Below are positions 50,037 through 57,657 of a stretch of DNA of 64,000 nucleotides, one piece after another. The position numbers and the translations under genes were made by a program. Positions within the stretch are counted from its first letter, which is position 1. Each line of letters opens with the position of its first letter. The stretch is from Paenibacillus_AM sp052180255 (GTDB taxonomy: Bacteria; Bacillota; Bacilli; Paenibacillales; NBRC-103111). The stretch covers positions 248,001 to 312,000 of the forward strand of contig NZ_CP197466.1 in the NCBI RefSeq assembly GCF_052180255.1, in the 5' to 3' direction. Under the pieces are notes generated by a model. It was not told the DNA's origin. It did not search any database and saw nothing but the letters and a program-made list of their open reading frames with translations.

Positions 50037-50065
50037 TTGAAATGAATGACAAGATCGGTTACAAT
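50037..50065 (+). promoter_or_regulatory. SigA-type promoter of rplM-rpsI
   Basis: TTGAAA (50037-50042), 17 bases, TACAAT (50060-50065). It starts transcription just before the L13 leader. Confidence 0.8.
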
Positions 50066-50071
50066 AATAAA

Positions 50072-50195
50072 CGGTGTTTCTTGATCGGCTATCCCACGGC
50101 CCCTAAGGTGAAGAGACCCGCTAAGAGATGTATGTAACTATCGAATATAATTGAAATGAACCGATTAATATAATCGAGATATATTGTTTAGGAGG
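50072..50195 (+). ncRNA. Ribosomal protein L13 leader
   Basis: The ~125-base leader before rplM contains GGCTATCCC, CCCCTAAGGTGAAGAGACC and GCTAAGAGATG, with several short pairings. L13 leaders are a known autoregulatory family at this place in Bacillales; assignment rests mainly on position and the purine-rich conserved core. Ends are estimates. Confidence 0.7.
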
Positions 50196-50203
50196 AACTA
50201 AGC

Positions 50204-50641
50204 ATGCAACCAACATATATGGCTAAGGCTACAGAAGTTGATCGCAAATGGCACATCATTGATGCTACTGACAAGACACTTGGTCGTCTTGCTAGTGAAG
50301 CAGCAAGCATCATCCGTGGTAAACACAAACCTACTTTTACACCTCACGTTGATACTGGTGATTTCGTAATCATCATCAACGCTGAGAAGATCCACCTTAC
50401 AGGTAAGAAATTAACGAACAAAATGTACTACCGTCACTCCATGCACCCAGGTGGTTTGAAAGTAACTTCCGCTGGAGATATGCTTAAGAACAAACCTGAG
50501 CGTTTGCTTGAGCTAGCAGTTTACGGTATGTTGCCTAAGACTCGTCTTGGCGATAGCATGAAAATGAAATTAAAAGTATATGCAGGTTCCGAGCATCCAC
50601 ATGCTGCACAACAACCAGTTGTTTGGGAACTACGCGGTTAA
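50204..50641 (+). CDS. rplM: Ribosomal protein L13 (uL13)
   Basis: 145 aa from ATG 50204 with TAGGAGGAAC upstream. It is an early 50S assembly protein. YMAKATEVDRKWHIIDATDKTLGRLASEAASIIRGKHK, YYRHSMHPGGLK and VYAGSEHPHAAQQP are diagnostic. It forms a two-gene unit with rpsI behind its own promoter and leader. Confidence 0.97.
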   Translation: MQPTYMAKATEVDRKWHIIDATDKTLGRLASEAASIIRGKHKPTFTPHVDTGDFVIIINAEKIHLTGKKLTNKMYYRHSMHPGGLKVTSAGDMLKNKPERLLELAVYGMLPKTRLGDSMKMKLKVYAGSEHPHAAQQPVVWELRG

Positions 50642-50661
50642 TAATAAAGGAGGGCTGACTC

Positions 50662-51054
50662 ATGGCACAAGTTCAATACTATGGAACGGGTCGTCGTAAG
50701 CATTCGGTAGCACGTGTGCGCCTTGTACCGGGTGAAGGACGAATCGTAATCAATAAGCGTGATATTAACGAATATTTTGGTCTAGAAACATTGAAGTTAA
50801 TTGTTAAACAACCTTTAACATTAACAGAAACACTTGGAAATTATGATGTTTTGGTAATCGCTCATGGTGGTGGTATTTCTGGACAAGCAGGAGCAATTCG
50901 TCACGGTATTTCCCGTGCATTGCTTAAAGCTGATCCTGAGTACCGTGGATCCCTTAAGAAAGCGGGCTTCCTAACTCGTGACCCTCGTATGAAAGAGCGT
51001 AAGAAGTACGGTCTCAAAGCCGCTCGTCGTGCGCCTCAATTCTCGAAACGTTAA
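50662..51054 (+). CDS. rpsI: Ribosomal protein S9 (uS9)
   Basis: 130 aa from ATG 50662 with AAAGGAGGG upstream. QYYGTGRRKHSVARVRLVPGEGRIVINKRDINEYFG and the C-terminal DPRMKERKKYGLKAARRAPQFSKR are typical; the terminal Lys-Arg contacts P-site tRNA. A strong terminator follows, closing the ribosomal region before the sulfate genes. Confidence 0.97.
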   Translation: MAQVQYYGTGRRKHSVARVRLVPGEGRIVINKRDINEYFGLETLKLIVKQPLTLTETLGNYDVLVIAHGGGISGQAGAIRHGISRALLKADPEYRGSLKKAGFLTRDPRMKERKKYGLKAARRAPQFSKR

Positions 51055-51073
51055 TAGGCATTTGTCACAATCA

Positions 51074-51111
51074 AAGCCCTTTCTGCATTTTATATGCAGG
51101 AAGGGCTTTTT
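51074..51111 (+). terminator. Terminator after rpsI
   Basis: A 15-bp stem (51074-51088 with 51094-51108, one G-T) with a short loop is followed by Ts. It is one of the strongest terminators in the window. Confidence 0.95.
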
Positions 51112-51143
51112 GCTATTCATTTCCTTATTTACATACAAATAAA

Positions 51144-51171
51144 TTGACAACTATTGGAACTTTATTATAAT
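51144..51171 (+). promoter_or_regulatory. SigA-type promoter of cysH-sat
   Basis: TTGACA (51144-51149) and TATAAT (51166-51171) are both perfect, 16 bases apart. A promoter this strong usually needs a repressor, which fits the adjoining operator. Confidence 0.88.
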
Positions 51172-51176
51172 AGTAT

Positions 51177-51202
51177 TATTCATATTGAAATTGTCGGAAT
51201 TA
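51177..51202 (+). promoter_or_regulatory. CymR-like operator over the cysH start site
   Basis: A 26-base window ending in GGAATTA (51196-51202) matches the Bacillus CymR consensus, as I recall it, at 14 of 16 defined positions. TATT begins it, T9, A12 and A14 fit, and GGAATTW is complete; positions 6 and 17 differ. It lies just downstream of the -10, where bound repressor would block transcription while cysteine is plentiful. A search with the curated CymR matrix would decide. Confidence 0.6.
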
Positions 51203-51219
51203 TTAGGAGGCTTAACAAA

Positions 51220-51915
51220 ATGAATTTATTTGAAAAGGAAAAGCTTGTGATGCAGAAGAGCGAAGAATTTGAGCTGGATACGCCTGAAAACATCATAAAA
51301 TGGGCTGTAGAGACGTTCCCTAATCTCACACTCGCATGTTCGTTCGGTGCTGAGGATGTAGTTTTGGTTGATATGCTACAGCGTATTTCACCTCGGACGG
51401 ATATTTTCTATTTAGACACGAATGTACATTTTAGAGAAACCTATGAGACTCGTGATCGAATCGAACGGCATTATGGTATGAGATTTGTTCAAGTTCTACC
51501 GAAACTCACTTTGGAAGAGCAAGCTGTACAGCACGGGAGTGAGCTTTGGAAGAGTAATCCGAATGAATGCTGTAATATTCGCAAAGTAGATCCGCTTACT
51601 GGCATTCTTCGTCAATATGATGCATGGATAACAGGCATACGGCGGGATCAAGCACCTACACGTGCAAATGCAAAAAAAATTGAATACGATACAAAATTTG
51701 GCATCATAAAATTTAATCCGATTGCGAATTGGTCATCCGATGATGTATGGGAATACATTCGGGAGCATCAGCTCATTTATAATCCGCTACACGATCAGAA
51801 TTATCCGAGCATTGGTTGTGAACATTGTACGCGTCAAGTCATGCCAGGAGAAGATCCTCGTGCAGGACGTTGGTCGGGAACAGAAAAAACAGAATGTGGT
51901 TTGCATAAATCTTAA
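51220..51915 (+). CDS. cysH: Phosphoadenylyl-/adenylyl-sulfate reductase (iron-sulfur type)
   Basis: 231 aa from ATG 51220 with TAGGAGG upstream; the frame to 51154 crosses the promoter and is rejected. It reduces APS or PAPS to sulfite. NECCNIRKVDPL and the later GCEHCT give the CC...CxxC set that binds a 4Fe-4S cluster in APS-type enzymes, and TECGLH holds the catalytic Cys. ACSFGAEDVVLVDML is the ATP-pyrophosphatase-like loop. With sat next and no APS kinase nearby, APS is the likely direct substrate. Confidence 0.93.
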   Translation: MNLFEKEKLVMQKSEEFELDTPENIIKWAVETFPNLTLACSFGAEDVVLVDMLQRISPRTDIFYLDTNVHFRETYETRDRIERHYGMRFVQVLPKLTLEEQAVQHGSELWKSNPNECCNIRKVDPLTGILRQYDAWITGIRRDQAPTRANAKKIEYDTKFGIIKFNPIANWSSDDVWEYIREHQLIYNPLHDQNYPSIGCEHCTRQVMPGEDPRAGRWSGTEKTECGLHKS

Positions 51916-51933
51916 ATAGTTGGGGGATAAGGA

Positions 51934-53115
51934 ATGACTACAACAATCGCACCACATGGCGGAGTGTTAATGAATAGAGTTGTTAAAGACGAAGAACGTG
52001 AGGAGTTACTACACTATGCTTCTTCTCTTCGATCCATCCCAATCAATGCCTGGGCATTATCGGACTTAGATTTAATTGGTGTAGGTGCGTTTTCGCCATT
52101 GGATGGTTTTATGCAAGAGGCAGATTATATATCGGTAGTTAATCATATGCGTCTAGCGAATGGAACGGTATGGAGTATTCCAATTACACTAGGATTAGAT
52201 GAAGAAGTGATCACTTCACTTCGAGAGGGTGAGGAACTAGCTCTGATAGGTGATCTAGATGGACTTATATATGGCATTCTAGAAGTGAGGAGTATCTATC
52301 AAGCTGACCAGCAGTACGAGGCGGTTAAGGTGTTTAAAACGGATGATCCTGCGCACCCTGGTGTCGCAAAGTTATACGCTAAGCCAGCTTATTATGTGGG
52401 GGGACCGATTCGGCTCTTAAATAGACCTAAACCTGAACAATTTGACCAATTTTATTATGATCCAGTAGAGACAAGGCGTATTTTTTCGGAAAAAGGATGG
52501 CGTACAGTTGTTGGATTTCAAACGCGGAATCCTGTCCACCGTGCCCATGAATATATCCAGAAGTCCGCTATGGAAATTGTTGATGCTTTATTTTTGAATC
52601 CACTTGTGGGTGAGACTAAATCAGACGATATATCGGCTGACGTACGGATGCGCTCTTATTTAGTATTGTTAGAACACTATTATCCAAAGGATAGAACCTT
52701 CCTTGGCGTATTTCCCGCTGCTATGCGATATGCTGGGCCTAGGGAAGCCATTTTCCATGCAATAGTACGCAAAAACTATGGATGTACCCATTTTATCGTA
52801 GGCCGCGATCACGCGGGTGTAGGGGATTATTACGGCACGTACGAAGCACAAGAGATTTTCGGTCAATTTTCAAAAGAAGACCTAGGCATAACACCACTAT
52901 TTTTCGAGCATAGCTTTTTTTGCACTAGATGCGGCAATATGGCTTCGAGTAAAACTTGTCCACATGACTCGAGTGACCATCTCCATTTGTCAGGAACAAA
53001 GGTGAGAGCGTTACTGCGTGCTGGACAATGTCCACCAGAACAATTCACACGTCCGGAAGTTGCTCAAATATTAATTGATGGTATGAAAGAAGCGGTAGTT
53101 ACACAAGTTGATTAA
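51934..53115 (+). CDS. sat: Sulfate adenylyltransferase (ATP sulfurylase)
   Basis: 393 aa from ATG 51934 with GGGGGATAAGGA upstream. It activates sulfate with ATP to APS, the substrate of CysH. GFQTRNPVHRAHE is the catalytic loop with both His, and FIVGRDHAGVGDYYG is the second active-site segment. FFCTRCGNMASSKTCPH supplies Cys/His zinc ligands, typical of this monofunctional type. LSGTKVRALL is the C-terminal motif. No fused APS kinase domain is present. Confidence 0.95.
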   Translation: MTTTIAPHGGVLMNRVVKDEEREELLHYASSLRSIPINAWALSDLDLIGVGAFSPLDGFMQEADYISVVNHMRLANGTVWSIPITLGLDEEVITSLREGEELALIGDLDGLIYGILEVRSIYQADQQYEAVKVFKTDDPAHPGVAKLYAKPAYYVGGPIRLLNRPKPEQFDQFYYDPVETRRIFSEKGWRTVVGFQTRNPVHRAHEYIQKSAMEIVDALFLNPLVGETKSDDISADVRMRSYLVLLEHYYPKDRTFLGVFPAAMRYAGPREAIFHAIVRKNYGCTHFIVGRDHAGVGDYYGTYEAQEIFGQFSKEDLGITPLFFEHSFFCTRCGNMASSKTCPHDSSDHLHLSGTKVRALLRAGQCPPEQFTRPEVAQILIDGMKEAVVTQVD

Positions 53116-53123
53116 ACCGATCG

Positions 53124-53152
53124 TCATATTTGTCCGCCTTGTCCCATATAGA
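53124..53152 (+). promoter_or_regulatory. SigE-type promoter of cwlD
   Basis: TCATATT (53124-53130) is a perfect SigE -35. Exactly 14 bases follow, then CATATAGA (53145-53152), matching CATACANT at all but two positions. It fits mother-cell expression of cwlD in Bacillus. Confidence 0.65.
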
Positions 53153-53190
53153 TGAACAAGAATCTGTATGGGCCGGAGGTGGATTTTTTT

Positions 53191-53949
53191 ATGGACAAAA
53201 AGAGAAAACGATTCGTTGTTTGGTTATCACCATCAGCAGTATTGAAAATTATCATGTCACTTTTGTTAGTTGCATTAATAGGTTTTATTTACACCAATGA
53301 ACTGCCGACAACCAAAACATGGAGTGATTGGACGATGCCTCTATCAGGACGAACCATTGTTCTAGATGCAGGTCATGGGGGCGTAGATGGTGGTGCTTCA
53401 AGCAAAAGTGGTGATGTCGAGAAAGATATTAATTTGGCCATTGCAACATACGTTCGCGATTTCTTACAACAGGCTGGAGCTATCGTGTATATGACACGTG
53501 AAGATGATATCGATTTAGCAGCTCCAGAAACGAAGGGATACAGTAAACGCAAGACGGAAGACTTAAAAGCTCGGGTGAAATACATTGAAAGTAAAAAAAC
53601 AGATATGTTTTTATCCGTCCATATGAATGCTGTACCTTCAAGCAAATGGAGTGGAGCACAGACATTTTATTACCCGAATCATCAGGAAAATTATAATCTT
53701 GCTTCTTTAATTCAAGATGAACTGAAGCGTAATCTAGCGAATACAGATCGAGCTGTAAAGCGAGTCGATAAGGGCATATTCATTCTTCAAAATTTAAAAA
53801 TGCCAAGTGCACTCGTTGAAGTTGGTTTTTTATCTAATCCGACTGAGGCACAACAACTTCGAACAAAAGCCTATCAGAAAAAAGTAGCAGCATCGATTTA
53901 TCAAGGTATTCTTCGCTATTATTCTGGTGAGAAGGTTGGTCCAACCTGA
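53191..53949 (+). CDS. cwlD: Spore cortex N-acetylmuramoyl-L-alanine amidase CwlD
   Basis: 252 aa from ATG 53191 with GGAGGTGG eight bases upstream; an earlier in-frame ATG at 53152 lies at the promoter. A membrane anchor (residues ~15-35) precedes an Amidase_3 domain: IVLDAGHGGVDGGASS with zinc ligand H62, LSVHMNA with the second His, and LKMPSALVEVGFLSN with the catalytic Glu. CwlD removes peptides from spore peptidoglycan, the first step to muramic lactam; PdaA does the second. Confidence 0.93.
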   Translation: MDKKRKRFVVWLSPSAVLKIIMSLLLVALIGFIYTNELPTTKTWSDWTMPLSGRTIVLDAGHGGVDGGASSKSGDVEKDINLAIATYVRDFLQQAGAIVYMTREDDIDLAAPETKGYSKRKTEDLKARVKYIESKKTDMFLSVHMNAVPSSKWSGAQTFYYPNHQENYNLASLIQDELKRNLANTDRAVKRVDKGIFILQNLKMPSALVEVGFLSNPTEAQQLRTKAYQKKVAASIYQGILRYYSGEKVGPT

Positions 53950-53964
53950 ATTTATTGATATAAT
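53936..53964 (+). promoter_or_regulatory. Promoter of salA
   Basis: TTGGTC (53936-53941), 17 bases, TATAAT (53959-53964) preceded by TGA as an extended -10. It overlaps the cwlD end. Confidence 0.65.
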
Positions 53965-54001
53965 GAGAAAATATAAAACAGTAACTTTATGAGGTGTTGA
54001 C

Positions 54002-55072
54002 ATGATAAGTAAAGAACAAATCTTGGAAGCCTTAAAGTCGTTACAAGACCCTGAATACAGAAAGTCAGTCGTTGAGTTGAACTTTGTTCGTGATATGATG
54101 ATTAAAGAAAATAATGTTTCACTAACTTTTGTTGTAACTACAGAAGATCCAGCTTATCAGGCTGAAGTAAAACAAGCCGTTACAAGTGGATTAGGAGCAT
54201 TAGGAGTCAGTAATGTACACATTAGATTCCGCAGTATTACGGATCATGAAAGAGAACAACTTGCACAAAGTGGAGTGAAGGCTGCAACTAAAGCGGCTTC
54301 GGTGACCAACTTACTAGCGCCAGAATCTCAAACAAAGTTCATAGCGATCGCCTCGGGTAAGGGTGGGGTAGGGAAATCGACCGTTACTGTCAATTTGGCA
54401 GTAGCTTTAGCAAGACTCGGTAAACGAGTAGGGATTGTTGATGCTGATATCTATGGATTCAGTATTCCGGATATGATGGGTATTGAAGAACGTCCAGAAC
54501 TTGTTGATAATGCGATTATCCCCGTAACTAAACACGGTGTAAAAGTCGTTTCTATGGGATTCTTTGTACCGGATAACGCTCCGGTTGTATGGCGCGGACC
54601 TATGCTAGGTAAAATGCTTCGTAATTTCTTTGCGGAAGTAAACTGGGGAGAAATCGATTATTTGCTACTTGATTTGCCACCAGGAACAGGGGACGTCGCT
54701 CTTGATGTCCATCAAATGATTCCTCAGTCCAAAGAAATTATCGTAACAACTCCACATGCGACAGCAGCTTTCGTAGCAGCGCGTGCGGGATCGATGGCCC
54801 GAAGTACCAATCATGAAATTCTTGGTGTTGTGGAGAATATGTCCTACTACGCATGCGGTAAATGCGGGGAAAAAGAATATATATTTGGTCGTGGTGGCGG
54901 TGCAAAGCTTGCTGAAGAGCTTCATAGCGAGCTTCTGGCGCAAATTCCGCTTGGTGCACCAGATAATCATATAAGTGAATCTGACTACGCACCGTCTGTG
55001 TACAAAGCAGATCATACAACAGGGCAATTATACTTAGATGTAGCACGTCAAATCGTCTCAAAATTAGATTAA
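54002..55072 (+). CDS. salA: Mrp/NBP35-family ATP-binding protein (SalA type)
   Basis: 356 aa from ATG 54002 with GAGGTG upstream. Residues ~1-85 are a MIP18/DUF59 domain (EALKSLQDPEYRKSVVELNFVRDM). The deviant P-loop ASGKGGVGKST is at residues 117-127, followed by DADIYGFSIP and LLDLPPGTGD. CxxC at C285 and C288 fits iron-sulfur cluster carriage. The Bacillus homologue SalA also regulates scoC and protease expression; either role is inference here. The position between cwlD and gerD is conserved. Confidence 0.9.
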   Translation: MISKEQILEALKSLQDPEYRKSVVELNFVRDMMIKENNVSLTFVVTTEDPAYQAEVKQAVTSGLGALGVSNVHIRFRSITDHEREQLAQSGVKAATKAASVTNLLAPESQTKFIAIASGKGGVGKSTVTVNLAVALARLGKRVGIVDADIYGFSIPDMMGIEERPELVDNAIIPVTKHGVKVVSMGFFVPDNAPVVWRGPMLGKMLRNFFAEVNWGEIDYLLLDLPPGTGDVALDVHQMIPQSKEIIVTTPHATAAFVAARAGSMARSTNHEILGVVENMSYYACGKCGEKEYIFGRGGGAKLAEELHSELLAQIPLGAPDNHISESDYAPSVYKADHTTGQLYLDVARQIVSKLD

Positions 55073-55077
55073 TATAG

Positions 55078-55119
55078 AAAAGGACTAATCCGCATTTTTA
55101 AGGGAATAGTCCTTTTTAT
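55078..55119. terminator. Terminator between convergent salA and gerD
   Basis: AAAAGGACTA (55078-55087) pairs with TAGTCCTTTT (55107-55116), followed by T and ATTT. Flanking A and T runs allow use from both sides. Confidence 0.85.
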
Positions 55120-55140
55120 TTCATTATTTATCAAAATAAA

Positions 55141-55980
55141 CTATTGCCCTTCTCCACCGCCGTTTTCATCCTTCGATTTACCTTGACCTTGATCGCTTCC
55201 GGATTTATCTTGTCCACCCTTATCTTGTCCTTCTTTTCCCTTATCCTGTCCTTGTGGCTTTTTCGCTGGCTCTTGAAGTTGTTCTTCTACAGCCTTTTTT
55301 AATAATGTGATGAGTTCTGACTTAAACATAGGGCTTTGAAGGGTATCCTGCACAATAAGTTTGGTTTGTTGACGATTTGATATTGTTTTTAGAGAATCTT
55401 GAACAATTTTTCCGAATTCAGGATTTTTCATCATATCTAACATATCTTTTTGGTATTCAGGATCTTTTAGTAACTCCATGTGTAGTTGCTTGTTCTGTTG
55501 TTTAATCGCTTTAGCAAAATCACTAGCAAATTTAGGGTCTTTCATGAGATCTTGCAAAAATTTACTGTTCGCTTGTGAGGTCAAAACTTCTGTAACGGCC
55601 ATTTTTAGCTGAGTGGGATCAGCAGAACTCAGCATCTTAGCGCCTCCTTGGCTGCTGGCACTAGCACCGCCACCACCACCACCACCGCTACTACCACTTC
55701 CACCACCACTACTACCGCCGCCGCCACTACCACCACCACTTTTGTCCCCACCTTCAGATTGCTCGCCACCGCCACCGCCTTCTCCGCCGCCTCCACCTTT
55801 CATCGCTTCAGAGATTGCTTTTTTGCCTTCATCGGATTTCATAATATCTAGGACCATGCCCTTTGCGTCTTTATAATCTTTTTGTACACCAGGTTCAGCA
55901 CCCATGCAAGCAGTTAAGAAAAGGGATGTTATTGTTAAGGTAGGTAAAAGTTTTAGCCATTTCTTTCGTTGAAACATCAT
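55141..55980 (-). CDS. gerD: Spore germination lipoprotein GerD with Gly-rich insertion
   Basis: 279 aa. The start MMFQRKKW at 55980 has AAAGGAG nine bases upstream, which outweighs the frame extension to 56019. The signal peptide ends in the lipobox LTAC with C25. The GerD core (DYKDAKGMVLDIMKSDEGKKAI; then MAVTEVLTSQANSKFLQDLMKDPKF, ELLKDPEYQKDMLDMMKNPEFGKIVQ) is present. It is split by a nearly pure Gly/Ser stretch at residues 62-113 (55642-55797), and a Gln/Lys/Gly-rich tail covers the last ~45 residues. GerD clusters nutrient germinant receptors in the spore inner membrane. The Bacillus protein is much shorter (about 185 aa). Confidence 0.92.
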   Translation of the reverse strand: MMFQRKKWLKLLPTLTITSLFLTACMGAEPGVQKDYKDAKGMVLDIMKSDEGKKAISEAMKGGGGGEGGGGGEQSEGGDKSGGGSGGGGSSGGGSGSSGGGGGGGASASSQGGAKMLSSADPTQLKMAVTEVLTSQANSKFLQDLMKDPKFASDFAKAIKQQNKQLHMELLKDPEYQKDMLDMMKNPEFGKIVQDSLKTISNRQQTKLIVQDTLQSPMFKSELITLLKKAVEEQLQEPAKKPQGQDKGKEGQDKGGQDKSGSDQGQGKSKDENGGGEGQ

Positions 55981-56020
55981 TAATTCATGCTCCTTTCCCC
56001 GAATCTTAGTTGAATACATC

Positions 56021-56050
56021 TAGTATGGAGCATTTTGTTCATCTTTATGT
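56021..56050 (-). promoter_or_regulatory. SigG-type promoter of gerD
   Basis: On the minus strand CATACTA (56021-56027) is a perfect SigG -10. ACATA (56046-56050) lies 18 bases away and matches GHATR at four of five positions. This fits forespore expression. Confidence 0.6.
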
Positions 56051-56065
56051 TGGTGCATTTTATCA

Positions 56066-56101
56066 TAAAAAAAAGAGCTTTTTGGTTATCCCTAAAGCTC
56101 T
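56066..56101 (-). terminator. Terminator after pdaB
   Basis: On the minus strand AGAGCTTT and AAAGCTCT form an 8-bp stem (56094-56101 with 56074-56081), followed by eight Ts. Confidence 0.88.
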
Positions 56102-56110
56102 GAGTACATC

Positions 56111-56902
56111 TTAATAAACATGCGTGTCAGTTGTTGTAATCGTGTCTTTCACTTCTTTATTTTCCACTTTAGTCTGCTTCATTAGCTCACTAACAGATAC
56201 GAACTCATACCCCTTATCCCTAAGCTGATCAATAATGGCAGGTAAGGCTTCATGTGTTTGTTGACATGAATCACTGGCATGCATGAGTATAATGTCACCT
56301 GGATGAGCTTTAGACACCACTCGGTTAATAATTTTTTCCACGCCGATATTCATCCAATCCAATGAGTCTGTATCCCATTGAATGACGGAGTAATTCATTT
56401 CATTAGCAATACGAAGTACTCGTTTGTCAAAATCTCCATTTGGCATGCGAATTAAGTTTGGTTCTTGCCCTGTTAGTTCCGTTAATACTGTATGGGCAAT
56501 TGAGATTTGCTTGCGAATTTCCTCGTCGCTAAGTGAGCTGTAATTGACGTGTTTATTTCCGTGAGATCCAATTTCGAATCCTGCATTTTTAATATGATTT
56601 ACTGTTTCTTGATGCGTCTTACTCCAAGGCGATGAGAGGAAGAAGGTTGCTTTTTTTACAGCTTTATCTTCTAGAATCTTAAGGATCGGTTCAGCTCGTT
56701 TATCCCCCCAGGAGATATCGAAAGTAAGAGCAATAAGTTTCTTTTCAGTTGGCACACTGTAAATAGCTGCGGGCTGATTCCCGGAAAAAACGGAGATATT
56801 TCCTTTCTCGGAATACACAATACCAGCGGCGAAAAGCACGGCAACAATGAGAAAGATGATCTGTTTAAGCTTTTTACCGTTAATGACATAAAAATAATTC
56901 AC
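56111..56902 (-). CDS. pdaB: Polysaccharide deacetylase family sporulation protein PdaB
   Basis: 263 aa from GTG 56902, ten bases after AAGGAGG; TTG 56908 is only four bases away, and the homologous N-terminus starts at the GTG. A membrane anchor (residues ~12-30) precedes a NodB domain: LTFDISWGDKRAEP with D62, IGSHGNKH with H114 and H118, RMPNGDFD, WDTDSLDW and ILMHASD. PdaB is needed to keep spores stable late in development. The metal ligands D-H-H are complete, so catalysis is possible, unlike some Bacillus members as I recall them. Confidence 0.93.
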   Translation of the reverse strand: MNYFYVINGKKLKQIIFLIVAVLFAAGIVYSEKGNISVFSGNQPAAIYSVPTEKKLIALTFDISWGDKRAEPILKILEDKAVKKATFFLSSPWSKTHQETVNHIKNAGFEIGSHGNKHVNYSSLSDEEIRKQISIAHTVLTELTGQEPNLIRMPNGDFDKRVLRIANEMNYSVIQWDTDSLDWMNIGVEKIINRVVSKAHPGDIILMHASDSCQQTHEALPAIIDQLRDKGYEFVSVSELMKQTKVENKEVKDTITTTDTHVY

Positions 56903-56963
56903 GGTCAATTAACCTCCTTATAACTTGGATTAGCCATAGGCTTGTTTCATTCCAGTTATAAGA

Positions 56964-56993
56964 AATGTATGCTCGTACACTTTGTTTTTATGC
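56964..56993 (-). promoter_or_regulatory. Candidate sporulation (SigE/SigG-like) promoter of pdaB
   Basis: On the minus strand GCATA (56989-56993) lies 17 bases before CATACATT (56964-56971). The latter fits the SigE -10 (CATACANT), while the -35 looks more like SigG. Tentative. Confidence 0.35.
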
Positions 56994-57021
56994 TAACCTA
57001 TCAATAAGGAGAGTGGAAAAT

Positions 57022-57621
57022 ATGTCATTGCGTGCTTTACTTCATCATTTTAAGGAGATGAAGATCTATTTTTGCATCATCATAGGGTTATTTATTTTAG
57101 GCATCGTTCTCGGAGCTAATCATTGGAATGAAGCGATCATCAAAGAACAGATGAAACATATTCAGGAGATGGCAAGCCAAGCGAAGGACAGTGAAGTTGT
57201 TGAGATCTCATTTTTCAAGATCATATTCTTTAATAATGTAAAATCCATGGTGTTAATGGTTTTGATGGGACTCCTATTTGGTATTATGCCGATTATTAGT
57301 ATATTTACGAATGGTCTTCTTTTGGGTTATGTAGGTGATTTGCAGGAAGAAACCTGGATAGACCTCTTGAAGGGGATAGCGCCGCACGGCATTTTAGAGA
57401 TTCCAGCTTTATTCATTGCGTGTGCCTATGGGCTGCGTTTAGGGGTACTTGTGATCCAAGGGATCGGCTCGGTTGGAAATGATGAACGTAAGATGAAATT
57501 CAAGATTAACTTTATTAGACTATCCAAACTAATGATACCTTTACTGATATTGCTTATTTGTTTGTTATTGATTGCAGCAATTATAGAAAGTACGATTTCA
57601 CTCTGGCTTGTACAATCCTAA
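57022..57621 (+). CDS. SpoIIM/DUF95-family membrane protein
   Basis: 199 aa from ATG 57022 with AAGGAG ten bases upstream; the frame to 56965 lacks a ribosome site. About five membrane segments. The core FFKIIFFNNVKSMVLMVLMGLLFGIMP and APHGILEIPALFIACAYGLRLG is the SpoIIM family pattern (NN-K, then PHGxxExPA). SpoIIM proper acts with SpoIID and SpoIIP in engulfment, but that gene normally lies elsewhere, so this may be a paralogue. Its location beside gerD-pdaB, replacing kbaA of Bacillus, still suggests a sporulation role. Confidence 0.85.
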   Translation: MSLRALLHHFKEMKIYFCIIIGLFILGIVLGANHWNEAIIKEQMKHIQEMASQAKDSEVVEISFFKIIFFNNVKSMVLMVLMGLLFGIMPIISIFTNGLLLGYVGDLQEETWIDLLKGIAPHGILEIPALFIACAYGLRLGVLVIQGIGSVGNDERKMKFKINFIRLSKLMIPLLILLICLLLIAAIIESTISLWLVQS

Positions 57622-57657
57622 ATATTTTTACGATTAAAGTCATAAAATTACCAAAAT

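Noticed and set aside
51154..51219. N-terminal extension of cysH
   Set aside because: It would start between the -35 and -10 boxes and precede the ribosome site.
55642..55797. Repeats in gerD considered as a CRISPR or tandem DNA array
   Set aside because: The units are irregular Gly/Ser codons in frame with a lipoprotein gene, without spacers of constant length.
55613..55876. Plus-strand frames rich in Pro or Thr opposite gerD
   Set aside because: They are the reverse reading of the Gly/Ser codon repeat of gerD. No ribosome site, low complexity.
57022..57621. Assignment as kbaA from gene order
   Set aside because: The sequence has the SpoIIM-family pattern (FFNNVKSMVLM, PHGILEIPALFIA), not that of KbaA.
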